A DNA stretch of 41,647 bases from an uncultured Eudoraea sp. (lineage in GTDB: Bacteria > Bacteroidota > Bacteroidia > Flavobacteriales > Flavobacteriaceae), in contig CAMYIE010000021.1 in the NCBI GenBank assembly GCA_947258405.1, positions 1-41,647 of the forward strand. The letters run 5' to 3'. The notes below the pieces were generated by a model. It was not told the DNA's origin and searched no databases. It was given only the letters and a program-made list of their open reading frames with translations. The number at the start of each line of letters is the position of its first letter. Position 1 is the stretch's first letter. A program made the translations under genes and the position numbers. Of this stretch, positions 35,186-41,647 are shown piece after piece.

Positions 35186-35213
35186 AAAACCCGGTCGTTT
35201 TGGCCGGGTTTTT
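35186..35213 (+). terminator. Rho-independent terminator
   Basis: AAAACCCGG (35186-35194) pairs with CCGGGTTTT (35204-35212), followed by further T. It ends the propeller gene transcript. Confidence 0.75.
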
Positions 35214-35241
35214 ATTTGTATTCCCAATTTTCTATTCTGAT

Positions 35242-35464
35242 AAAAAATTGCTGCTATTAAGTAATAAATACAACCAACATGGATTATAAAAAATCACTTC
35301 TCTATCTCCTGATCAGCCTTTTATTATCTCCTGTGGTGGTCTACGTTGTGTTGTTGTCGGCTAAAGCTGCCGGGGCTACCTACGAAATGACCCATGGGGA
35401 AACCTTTATTATCTGGCTCCTGATGGCTATTGTCATCAGCCTGTCGATAAAGAAAAAGGAATAG
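35242..35464 (+). repeat. Direct repeat, copy 2 (223 bp)
   Basis: It is the downstream partner of 32840-33062, colinear without gaps. Similarity fades upstream of 35242 into the terminator of the propeller gene and stops at the stop codon, so the duplicated unit is leader plus gene. Confidence 0.85.
35279..35464 (+). CDS. 61-residue two-helix membrane protein, copy 2
   Basis: The protein starts MDYKKSLLYLLISLLLSPVV, with a loop YEMTHGETF and a second helix IIWLLMAIVISLSI. It is the paralogue of the protein at 32877. The leader sequence ahead of the ATG (CTATTAAGTAATAAA then ACAACCAAC) is almost the same in both, so translation signals were duplicated too. Function is unknown. Confidence 0.75.
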   Translation: MDYKKSLLYLLISLLLSPVVVYVVLLSAKAAGATYEMTHGETFIIWLLMAIVISLSIKKKE

Positions 35465-35517
35465 CGGTTTCTTTAAACACAGGAATTATGTTGTAAAATA
35501 GGGCGGCAATCGTTGCA

Positions 35518-35553
35518 CTGCTGCGGAGCAGAGCGCAGACTTGGATGAGTCTG
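35518..35553. other. Two adjacent short hairpins
   Basis: CTGCT-GCGG-AGCAG (35518-35531) and CAGACT-TGGATG-AGTCTG (35536-35553). No T tract follows either one. The first hairpin and its left flank resemble, in inverted orientation, the sequence GCTCCGCAGTAGTTGCAC near 36157 on the other side of the next gene. Confidence 0.4.
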
Positions 35554-35629
35554 GAAAGATCCACAAAGAAATTTTTAGACTTAGAATAAATAGAATCTTA
35601 ATCATAATTAAACTAAAGATTAAAAACCA

Positions 35630-36061
35630 TTATTCAAGCACGGTAACATAATCAGTATGTGTTTCACCAAGTCCTTTGTCTAACATTGAATTAAATTTCT
35701 CCCAAATAGTATCACTGCCAAAATCACCTGCCAAATCACCGGAAGGAGGATAAATCCTGTTTCGGTCCTCAAGACTCTCAAATGTTAGGACTATTGCATA
35801 TTTATTTATGCGAACTCCCCTGTCCCCTTTAACTAAAGAAAATTTTTGCCCCTCCATTTTATTATAAATGGGCGCAATTTCATTCATAACAAAGGATTCA
35901 AACTCTTTAGAATCCATGTCTGCCTTTACTTCAAGTTCATGAATTGCATAGACTTCAAATGTCGATCGCTTTGATTCAATTACTTTAGTTTCAAAGGTTC
36001 CTGTGAACGCAAATAGCAATAAAACTACTAATAACGTTGCAAGTCTTTTTAATGGTTTCAT
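35630..36061 (-). CDS. Secreted small protein, possibly dimeric alpha/beta barrel
   Basis: A 143-residue protein with a signal peptide (LATLLVVLLLFAFTG). The mature part alternates strands and helices: FEVYAIHELEVKADMDSKEF, FVMNEIAPIYNKMEGQKFSL, KYAIVLTFESLEDRNRIYPP. This order resembles the ferredoxin-like fold of dimeric alpha/beta-barrel proteins (NIPSNAP/ABM style), which is fold-level inference only. A promoter-like element lies 39-70 bases upstream on the minus strand. It stands alone between two short non-coding stretches. Confidence 0.7.
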   Translation of the reverse strand: MKPLKRLATLLVVLLLFAFTGTFETKVIESKRSTFEVYAIHELEVKADMDSKEFESFVMNEIAPIYNKMEGQKFSLVKGDRGVRINKYAIVLTFESLEDRNRIYPPSGDLAGDFGSDTIWEKFNSMLDKGLGETHTDYVTVLE

Positions 36062-36099
36062 ATCTAGAAATTTTAGTTCAACATGTCAATGGGGGGAAT

Positions 36100-36131
36100 T
36101 AAAACTAATATAAAAAATTTTGGGGACCAAT
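36100..36131 (-). promoter_or_regulatory. Probable promoter of the 143-residue protein
   Basis: On the minus strand ATTG (36131-36128), 20 bases, TAGTTTTA (36107-36100). It is one base off consensus in each box, with a leader of about 32 bases. Confidence 0.45.
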
Positions 36132-36252
36132 ATTATTTATCAGCTACTACAACCGGGCTCCGCAGTAGTTGCACTTCTACGGAATAAAATATCCAGGCAG
36201 TAGCTTCTAATGCAAAGGCCAAATGAATTTTTTGTACGGGCGGAGTTAATCC

Positions 36253-37902
36253 CTATTTCCATTCAACAGAATCCGGCAGGCGATAGGGAATACCTGTCAT
36301 CTCCCATTGGCTGAGAGATATAGGAATATTGCCAATAGTATTCAGGTGATCCAGAAAATCCCTGATCTGAAAGGGTATTCCCTCCTGTTCTTTCAGTCTG
36401 CTGTATTCCATCATCGCCTGTTCCAGCAGGTATTTTCCCGTGATATAGCTCGTTCCGTATCCGGGCTGCCGCATGTAGAGGTGTTGTTCGAATTGCAGCA
36501 GTTCTTTTTCGGTCTTCATCCAACCCCTGGGGGTATATTCTGAGTGGATTCCACCGGCCTCTTCCATAGTCATTTCATTGGCGTGTGCATAGAGGGATCC
36601 GAGGCCACGAGCCGCGCGTTGTGCGATCAGGATATAGACGATCTCACGGACGCGGGGGTTGTCGTCATAGAGTCCGGCCTGCATAAAAACCTCCTCCACT
36701 GCAGTAGCCGTACCCTCGTTCCTGGAATCGAAGATATTATACAGCAGTGGTCCCCTTCGGATGGGTGAAGAATGCGGTTCAGTATCCATCCGGGCCAGCT
36801 CGAACCAGTGGTAGAAATGAGAGTAGAGGGGTCGCGGGTCGTAATGGGCCGTGATCCAGAAAAAATTACGTGTTTTTTTTGGTACAAAAGCCCCAAGATG
36901 TGCTTTCAGGGCAGGTTCGAAATATTCCTTTACCGTTACGATATCATCTTGTTCCAGAAAATTTAGCAGGCTTTTGGCCGAAGCCAATGCCAGGGCGTCG
37001 TAGGCCTCAGGAGAGTCCGCGGCCTTCAGGAGAGGCAGCTGTCGATTGCGATGTTCTTCCAGTTTCAGGGAAACCCATGCCCGGGCCAGTTCACGTTTGA
37101 GCAGCATCACCTCGTCTTCCCAGGTAAGCGGCACTAAGTGTACATTTTGAAGATACCAGCTATAGTTGTCTTTACCTATCCCTGAGGGACCACTTTTGGA
37201 AGGTGCCTGGGCTAATAGCCAGGCGGCCAGGTCTTCGGTCGAAGTTGTAGCTTTTTGTACCGCTGAGACGATTTCAGCATCGTCACTCACCCCGGGCAGG
37301 CTGAGAATAGATTCCAGATTGCCCACCTGGTTTTGAATGTCCCGGATCCCTGCCACCCAAAGTTCCCGGGCGTTTCCGGTGAGGTTTTCCTTTGCCTGTA
37401 AGTTTAGGGCGGGGATGACAGCCAGGTCGCCCAACAAACGGGTACGCTCTGAAGTGCTGAGCGGGAATTCATATGTCCAGAGTTCCGTCGCACCGTGATG
37501 AGTGGGCCCTTCATGGGCGGGCACATCGCTGCGCGCCATCCAGAGGGATTTATAGAAAGCCGGGTCGCGCACCCAGGGTTGGAGGATGCGATGATTAAAG
37601 TCATATCCGTTCATCTCTGCCCATACGATGGTCCAGTCGACCTTTTCGGCAATTAGCCAGCCAGTAGTATCGATCGCCTGGAGTCTGGATTGAAGTTTTA
37701 AAAATTCCGGATGCCTCTTTTCACGGGTGGCCAGGGTATAATCAGGGGCTCCGTCTTTAAGAGGTGGTGCTTCAAACTGCCGCCATTCGGTGAAAAGTTC
37801 CACCAGCGCAGCATAAGTATCTGTGGTGGCAGCCTTTTGGTTTTGCGCAACAGAGTTGGAAATAATATAAAAGAGGAATGTGAGCGTAAGCAATTGTCTC
37901 AT
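36253..37902 (-). CDS. Secreted DUF885-like protein
   Basis: A 549-residue exported protein. The ATG at 37902 gives a signal peptide ([20 protein letters not shown]); the longer frame to 37941 would need TTG. The C-terminal half fits the DUF885 family, notably [20 protein letters not shown] and [20 protein letters not shown], which align with the family's EGWA..E..GLY..DP and R..R...D..LH segments. The metal-type HExxPGHH motif expected just before these is not seen; the corresponding stretch reads [15 protein letters not shown] stray HEGPTHH occurs much earlier (about residue 129). It may therefore be a non-metal or inactive relative. Confidence 0.7.
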   Translation of the reverse strand: MRQLLTLTFLFYIISNSVAQNQKAATTDTYAALVELFTEWRQFEAPPLKDGAPDYTLATREKRHPEFLKLQSRLQAIDTTGWLIAEKVDWTIVWAEMNGYDFNHRILQPWVRDPAFYKSLWMARSDVPAHEGPTHHGATELWTYEFPLSTSERTRLLGDLAVIPALNLQAKENLTGNARELWVAGIRDIQNQVGNLESILSLPGVSDDAEIVSAVQKATTSTEDLAAWLLAQAPSKSGPSGIGKDNYSWYLQNVHLVPLTWEDEVMLLKRELARAWVSLKLEEHRNRQLPLLKAADSPEAYDALALASAKSLLNFLEQDDIVTVKEYFEPALKAHLGAFVPKKTRNFFWITAHYDPRPLYSHFYHWFELARMDTEPHSSPIRRGPLLYNIFDSRNEGTATAVEEVFMQAGLYDDNPRVREIVYILIAQRAARGLGSLYAHANEMTMEEAGGIHSEYTPRGWMKTEKELLQFEQHLYMRQPGYGTSYITGKYLLEQAMMEYSRLKEQEGIPFQIRDFLDHLNTIGNIPISLSQWEMTGIPYRLPDSVEWK

Positions 37903-38101
37903 GGGTAGCTTTTTATCGGGTTGGGTAATGATTCTCGCCAAGATAACAAAAAGCTGTATTGCCTCAATGATTTATCAATGATCGGATATGCCGATCTGTA
38001 TCAGCATCCGAAGAGGTTTATTCGAAGCGCAGGTGGGTGTAAGAAATATTAACATAGGAATCTATCATCCATAGCTGTAATCATCTTTACAGCAGAAAGG
38101 T

Positions 38102-38524
38102 TTATTCGGATCTCCGTATATAACGATACTCCGGGCCATCGCAAGGGATAGCGTTGTTTTGGATAAGCATCCCTGCCTGTAAAATGTAAAACTCCATCGC
38201 TTCCCCGCTGCAATTCTCGATCAAGGGATTATTTTCTGTATAGCGCACCTGAAAGCCTGACTGGCCATCGATTTCTGTGACTTCCCAGCGGGCTTCTGCA
38301 ATGGTGGTCTCTCCTGCGCGGGTTTGTGATTTTAAGAATAGGCCATCTGAAACGAACTCCACCGTTTCGGTATAGCTGAGTTCCGAGGCTGACAGCTCTG
38401 TATTGGTCATATAACTAAAAGTGCTGCTTAGTTGCCATCGATCGATCTCCAGGGGGTCGTTGGAGGAGCTGCAGGAGAGACAAAGTATAAACAGGGTAAC
38501 ACTACATAACCTGAATAGGTGCAT
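38102..38524 (-). CDS. Small lipoprotein, hypothetical
   Basis: A 140-residue lipoprotein (ILCLSCSSSND, Cys18). The mature part is strand-rich with WQLSSTFSYMTNTELS and ARWEVTEIDGQSGFQVRY, and has two further Cys near the end (IENCSGE and IPCDGPEY) that may form a disulfide. The size and layout resemble lipocalin-like or META-like lipoproteins of Bacteroidota, but I recognise no specific family. Confidence 0.65.
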   Translation of the reverse strand: MHLFRLCSVTLFILCLSCSSSNDPLEIDRWQLSSTFSYMTNTELSASELSYTETVEFVSDGLFLKSQTRAGETTIAEARWEVTEIDGQSGFQVRYTENNPLIENCSGEAMEFYILQAGMLIQNNAIPCDGPEYRYIRRSE

Positions 38525-38661
38525 AATTCTTTATTCTTAAGATTACCAAAACCGCACTGGGTTGCTTTGCTGTATGGGTGTAAAGATCATAAGCCCAGAC
38601 CATAGGGCTTGGATTCTATGTCTAATAGGGTCCTACCCGGCTTATCTGTGCGGTCTGGGCG

Positions 38662-39249
38662 CTAGCTTCCCTCTATTTGGCCAAGATCCAGTTCGTCGAT
38701 CATTGCCCAGATGTCCTCAGCGCTTTCGGCATTGGATTTTACGGATATACCGTAGTGGTCGTCGACAATGAATTTAATAAGGTACTGGTTTGCAGGTGAA
38801 CTCAGGTAGTCTTCCTTGGCCTTTATACCGTTGCGCACCAAAGTTTTTTCATACCCGTATTCACTGGAATAATTGCGCTCCATATCTACTATTTCAAGGT
38901 GTTCGCGTATTTCTCTTTTTCCTTGATCTGAACTACCGTCAATAATCTGCACGGTCAACCACTTATCCCCTTTCTCATATCGGGCGCTTGCAGAATACAG
39001 GCCATTTAGTTTAAATGGATCTGTTACGAACCGCACCAATGAATATTCTGAAAGTGATTTGGGCGGTGACCAACTTCGCCAGGAATCCGCCTCGATATAA
39101 ACAGCTGAGTCTTCACCCGTATCGACTGCAGTATTGACATCTGCGTCATCACTTTTATGTTTTTCCTTTTTGCGTTCACCACAAGCCATTATAAATATTA
39201 CTATTGAAAATAATAAAATCCCTGTCACTAGTCCCCTACTGTGTTTCAT
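38662..39249 (-). CDS. Lipoprotein, hypothetical
   Basis: A 195-residue lipoprotein when started at the ATG at 39249 (MKHSRGLVTGILLFSIVIFI, then MACGERKKEK); an upstream ATG at 39273 adds eight polar residues and spoils the signal. A Lys- and Asp-rich linker (KKEKHKSDDADVNTAVDTGE) precedes a compact domain with LNGLYSASARYEKGDKWLTV and ANQYLIKFIVDDHYGISVKS. The latter resembles bacterial proteins with a DUF4367/PsbP-like beta sheet, but this is only a loose impression. Confidence 0.65.
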   Translation of the reverse strand: MKHSRGLVTGILLFSIVIFIMACGERKKEKHKSDDADVNTAVDTGEDSAVYIEADSWRSWSPPKSLSEYSLVRFVTDPFKLNGLYSASARYEKGDKWLTVQIIDGSSDQGKREIREHLEIVDMERNYSSEYGYEKTLVRNGIKAKEDYLSSPANQYLIKFIVDDHYGISVKSNAESAEDIWAMIDELDLGQIEGS

Positions 39250-39558
39250 TTTGATATCTGTTATGTTATGCATTCTAATATAACCCGGTAATTCTGGATG
39301 GTTCTTCTCCTAAATATAACTATTATAACGCATATCCTGCACTAGTTAACTTATACTAAGCCATTTAAGGTACGTCACTCTAGCGTTCATCAATAGCGCA
39401 GAATTTATAAGGACCGGCGGTTGTATTTTAAAAGCTTAAGTCCGCAATAGCTGGTCTATGTTAAAGAAAATATGCGAATTGCCTGGTGGAGCAGCCTGTA
39501 ACATTCTCGAATTAAGGTACTCTTTGTTATTGTAATCCTAATCAATCCTATTATTAAA
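39250..39558. other. Divergent intergenic region
   Basis: About 309 bases between a minus-strand lipoprotein and a plus-strand protease. No clear promoter boxes, hairpins or open frames were found. Confidence 0.4.
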
Positions 39559-40500
39559 ATGAAAACAAACCTAGTGGTAAAGAAAGCGGCCCTTTTTCTT
39601 GTCGGGATACTGGTATTCCTGACATTTAAGTCCGTTGCCCAGCCCAATTACCCGCGCGAGCCTCAGGAGGCTAAAATAGTATATGATGACCTCAGGCATT
39701 TCGTCGAGGCGTATCATGAACTCAGTAAAAATTCCGATACCCTGGCAGTGTTGAAGGCTTTTTATTTCGATCGCGGATCTGCCGGACTCAAGGAATACAT
39801 CAACCGTCACCAGCTAAGTCCTGAACTGATGAGAGATGCCATAGCAGCCCATCCTGAACGATATGCTCTAATCCCGGATTTCCTGGCCAATATCAGTGAG
39901 GTGGAAGACAACTACCGGGGACTTATCATGGCATTTGGGAAGGTTTTACCCAGCGCTATGTATCCACCCACTTATTTGTTGGTTGGTGCCAACCGTGGAA
40001 TCGGACAGGCTTCGCTGGCAGGGCAATTGGTCACGGTTACACGCGTGGTCGATGATATGGAAAAGCTACGAAAAATCACCGTCCATGAACTTTCCCATTT
40101 TCAACAAGCTATGGCCATGGGCGGGCAAAAATATGCTAAGCTCTATTCCACTCCGGATAATATGCTGGGGCTTTGCCTCAGGGAAGGAGGCGCTGAATTT
40201 GTCACTTCATTGGTCCTTGGCGATATTACTCAAACAGCTGCCCTGGAATACCTGGAGAAAAACGAAGAGCCACTTAAACAGCAATTTCAGGAAGACCTGG
40301 AAATTCAAAAAAAAGATTTCTGGCTCTGGGAATCCATCGGACAGAAAGAATACCCGAAGCTTCTGGGGTATGTTATGGGGTATAAGATATGCAAGCACTA
40401 TTATGATCTGGCCACGGACAAATCCCGGGCACTTCAATACATTTTACAGATGCCAAACGCCGAAGAATTCGTCCTGTCCAGTCGGTATTTCAAGCCTTAA
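39559..40500 (+). CDS. Secreted gluzincin-type metalloprotease, DUF2268-like
   Basis: A 313-residue exported protein with a signal peptide to about residue 27 (FLTFKSVAQ). The zinc motif HELSH is at 176-180 (TVHELSHFQQAM), followed at a gluzincin-like distance by REGGAEFVTSLVLG (Glu209 or Glu213 as third ligand). The segment before it, YLLVGANRGIGQASLAGQLV, corresponds to the region that leads into the active site in DUF2268-type predicted Zn-proteases. The C-terminal MGYKICKHYYDLATDKSRAL is also typical. It probably acts in the periplasm; no substrate or partner gene is evident. A terminator follows. Confidence 0.78.
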   Translation: MKTNLVVKKAALFLVGILVFLTFKSVAQPNYPREPQEAKIVYDDLRHFVEAYHELSKNSDTLAVLKAFYFDRGSAGLKEYINRHQLSPELMRDAIAAHPERYALIPDFLANISEVEDNYRGLIMAFGKVLPSAMYPPTYLLVGANRGIGQASLAGQLVTVTRVVDDMEKLRKITVHELSHFQQAMAMGGQKYAKLYSTPDNMLGLCLREGGAEFVTSLVLGDITQTAALEYLEKNEEPLKQQFQEDLEIQKKDFWLWESIGQKEYPKLLGYVMGYKICKHYYDLATDKSRALQYILQMPNAEEFVLSSRYFKP

Positions 40501-40550
40501 ATAGCCACGGCCATTCTTAAACAAAGCCTTCTCATCCAAGTTTCAATCGC

Positions 40551-40576
40551 AAAGCCAATGAAAGGGCTTTATTTTT
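40551..40576 (+). terminator. Rho-independent terminator
   Basis: AAAGCC (40551-40556) pairs with GGCTTT (40565-40570), followed by ATTTTT. It ends the protease transcript just before the convergent lipoprotein gene. Confidence 0.6.
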
Positions 40577-40588
40577 AGGAATTATTCT

Positions 40589-41200
40589 CTAATCTTTGCC
40601 CTTTTTCATGGTGATAGTTCCCTGCCAATGGTGACTTGTTTGTTGAACATCATCCTTATTTAAAAAGTTATAATCATTGGTAAAACCATCTCCGCTTGCG
40701 TTTTCAAACTTACCCGTCCCACCAAGAATTTCAAAGGGGTCTTTGAAATAAGAAAGCGCATAATTAGGCATGCCGGGGACCCTCCCGGGAATTACCTCTC
40801 CTTCTACATGTACAAAAAGTTGGTCTCCATCTTCATCCTCAAAGTAGGCATTAATATATCCTTCAGGATAGGTACCCCCTCCTATATCGGTAGGTCTTAC
40901 ACAAAATTCAAATAAAGAAGTGACTTTTTTAAAATGTGTTCCGGTACCTTCTCCAACATTCCTCACCGGAAACGTACCGGTATCGCATTCTGCGCCATGA
41001 GTTGGTGCTTCGTAATTTCCCGTAAATACAAGGTTAAATCCCAGGGTAACCATTTTATCTTCATGGTCATTGATGTTGGTCTTTCCATCATAAAATTTCA
41101 GAAGACCAGCCTCGTCAAATTCAGCATCAGAAGAATTATCACATCCTGTAAAATAGAGGATAACAGACATCGCAAGGAAAAGCTTTAATAAATTTTTCAT
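40589..41200 (-). CDS. Lipoprotein with allene-oxide-cyclase-like barrel features
   Basis: A 203-residue lipoprotein (Cys20 in YFTGCDNSSDAE, acidic residues following). The mature part is beta-rich and ends with FEILGGTGKFENASGDGFTN, a glycine-rich turn typical of small barrel proteins of the allene oxide cyclase/dirigent style, where a G-G-T-G-x-F/Y-x-x-A-x-G motif recurs. Two Cys (AECDTGTF and FEFCVRP) may bond. A role in ligand binding at the cell surface is inference only. Confidence 0.68.
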   Translation of the reverse strand: MKNLLKLFLAMSVILYFTGCDNSSDAEFDEAGLLKFYDGKTNINDHEDKMVTLGFNLVFTGNYEAPTHGAECDTGTFPVRNVGEGTGTHFKKVTSLFEFCVRPTDIGGGTYPEGYINAYFEDEDGDQLFVHVEGEVIPGRVPGMPNYALSYFKDPFEILGGTGKFENASGDGFTNDYNFLNKDDVQQTSHHWQGTITMKKGKD

Positions 41201-41438
41201 GTAATTTGTTTTATTGGTTAAAAAGCTGAAGTAATAAAGAGGTTAGCTGTTTTGTGAATGTAGATGCACAGCCTGTGCTTAAGGCGATTCAAATTACTAA
41301 TCGCTCAAAAACTTGTCAATGATCCTGGTCATGTGAAATTCCCTGCCAATATGTGGGAGGACTCCTTAATTAAGTGTTAAACCAGAAATGAATCAGTCAG
41401 TCTAGGAATAAAAAAGTACCTATCTATTGAGTATATTT

Positions 41439-41455
41439 AAATGATCGAATCATTT
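41439..41455. repeat. Inverted repeat just before the GMC oxidoreductase start
   Basis: AAATGAT-CGA-ATCATTT is a perfect 7-base inverted repeat ending four bases before the ATG at 41460. A TATATTTA box (41432-41439) overlaps its left edge, so an operator role is possible. Confidence 0.35.
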
Positions 41456-41459
41456 TGAC

Positions 41460-41647
41460 ATGAACACAAACTACGACGCTATTGTAATTGGTTCCGGAAT
41501 ATCCGGTGGATGGGCGGCTAAAGTCTTGTGTGAAAAAGGCCTGAAAACCTGTGTGGTGGAAAGGGGAAGGAATGTGGAGCATAATAAAGATTACCCCACT
41601 GCACATCTACATCCCTGGGAACTCCCCCACGGCGGTTGGATGCCAAA
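41460..41647 (+). CDS. GMC-family FAD oxidoreductase (3' end cut by window)
   Basis: ATG at 41460; 62 codons are visible before the window ends. The N-terminus has the FAD-binding dinucleotide motif DAIVIGSGISGGWAAKVL (GxGxxGG), then KTCVVERGRNV with the acidic residue closing the first beta-alpha-beta unit, and HPWELPHGG, which matches flavobacterial GMC oxidoreductases. Such proteins oxidise sugars or alcohols, often with a small gluconate-2-dehydrogenase-type subunit encoded nearby; that part would lie outside the window. Confidence 0.85.
   Translation, partial: MNTNYDAIVIGSGISGGWAAKVLCEKGLKTCVVERGRNVEHNKDYPTAHLHPWELPHGGWMP

Noticed and set aside
32840-35464. Composite transposon or integron cassette reading of the direct repeats
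   Set aside because: No transposase, integrase, terminal inverted repeats or target-site duplication are visible; the repeat is explained by gene duplication.
39896-40504. 202-codon plus-strand frame overlapping the metalloprotease gene
   Set aside because: Out-of-frame shadow; the protease frame has the signal peptide and HELSH motif, this one is Trp/Lys-rich without any domain.
1-41647. CRISPR array, tRNA/rRNA gene, prophage or insertion sequence
   Set aside because: No regular short repeat-spacer array, no cloverleaf with CCA-type end, no phage or transposase motifs were found on either strand.

Overview
The window reads as a chromosomal segment of a marine Flavobacteriaceae-type bacterium (phylum Bacteroidota). 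The support is indirect but consistent: a hybrid two-component regulator fused to an AraC domain, many lipoproteins with acidic residues just after the lipobox Cys, DinB, AsmA and DUF885 homologues of flavobacterial style, near absence of Shine-Dalgarno sites, and several upstream regions fitting the Bacteroidota promoter pattern (TTTG or ATTG, about 20 bases, TAnnTTTR). I saw no rRNA, tRNA, CRISPR array, transposase or prophage gene. The genus cannot be fixed from the sequence alone.

Layout. 1-5079: a tightly overlapping operon of TetR regulator, ABC exporter subunit, HlyD-type adaptor and TolC-type outer-membrane channel, i.e. a tripartite export system whose ABC ATPase domain has lost most catalytic motifs. 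5080-8514: a small membrane protein with tandem terminators, an ECF sigma factor coupled to a 62-residue protein and a small MscS-like channel, then a 43-residue membrane peptide and a promoter-terminator unit with no normal gene in it. 8515-11763: a secreted cyclase-family hydrolase and a PQQ/haem c alcohol dehydrogenase lipoprotein. 11900-15289 (minus): three tandem paralogues of an unrecognised secreted family. 15413-16302 (minus): a DinB protein and a truncated barrel-like fragment. 16317-24834: an envelope block with a 1342-residue AsmA-like protein containing about 240-residue repeats, a large MscS-family channel, and divergently a second AsmA-like protein.

24988-32699: a calcium-motif lipoprotein, a membrane hybrid histidine kinase/response regulator/AraC protein, an esterase lipoprotein, a Gfo/Idh/MocA oxidoreductase, a sterol-desaturase family hydroxylase with a frame-broken small gene upstream, and a SlyD-type FKBP. 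32840-35464: a beta-propeller lipoprotein bracketed by two copies of a 223-bp direct repeat, each encoding a 61-residue membrane protein. 35630-41200: mostly secreted proteins and lipoproteins (a dimeric-barrel-like protein, a DUF885-like protein, two small lipoproteins, a gluzincin-type protease, a barrel-like lipoprotein). The window ends inside a GMC oxidoreductase.

Most of the genes serve the cell envelope: export, lipid handling, osmotic protection and surface lipoproteins. The best candidates for something undescribed are the three-paralogue operon at 11900-15289, the duplicated 61-residue membrane protein around the propeller lipoprotein, the degenerate ABC exporter, and the small transcription unit near 8200.
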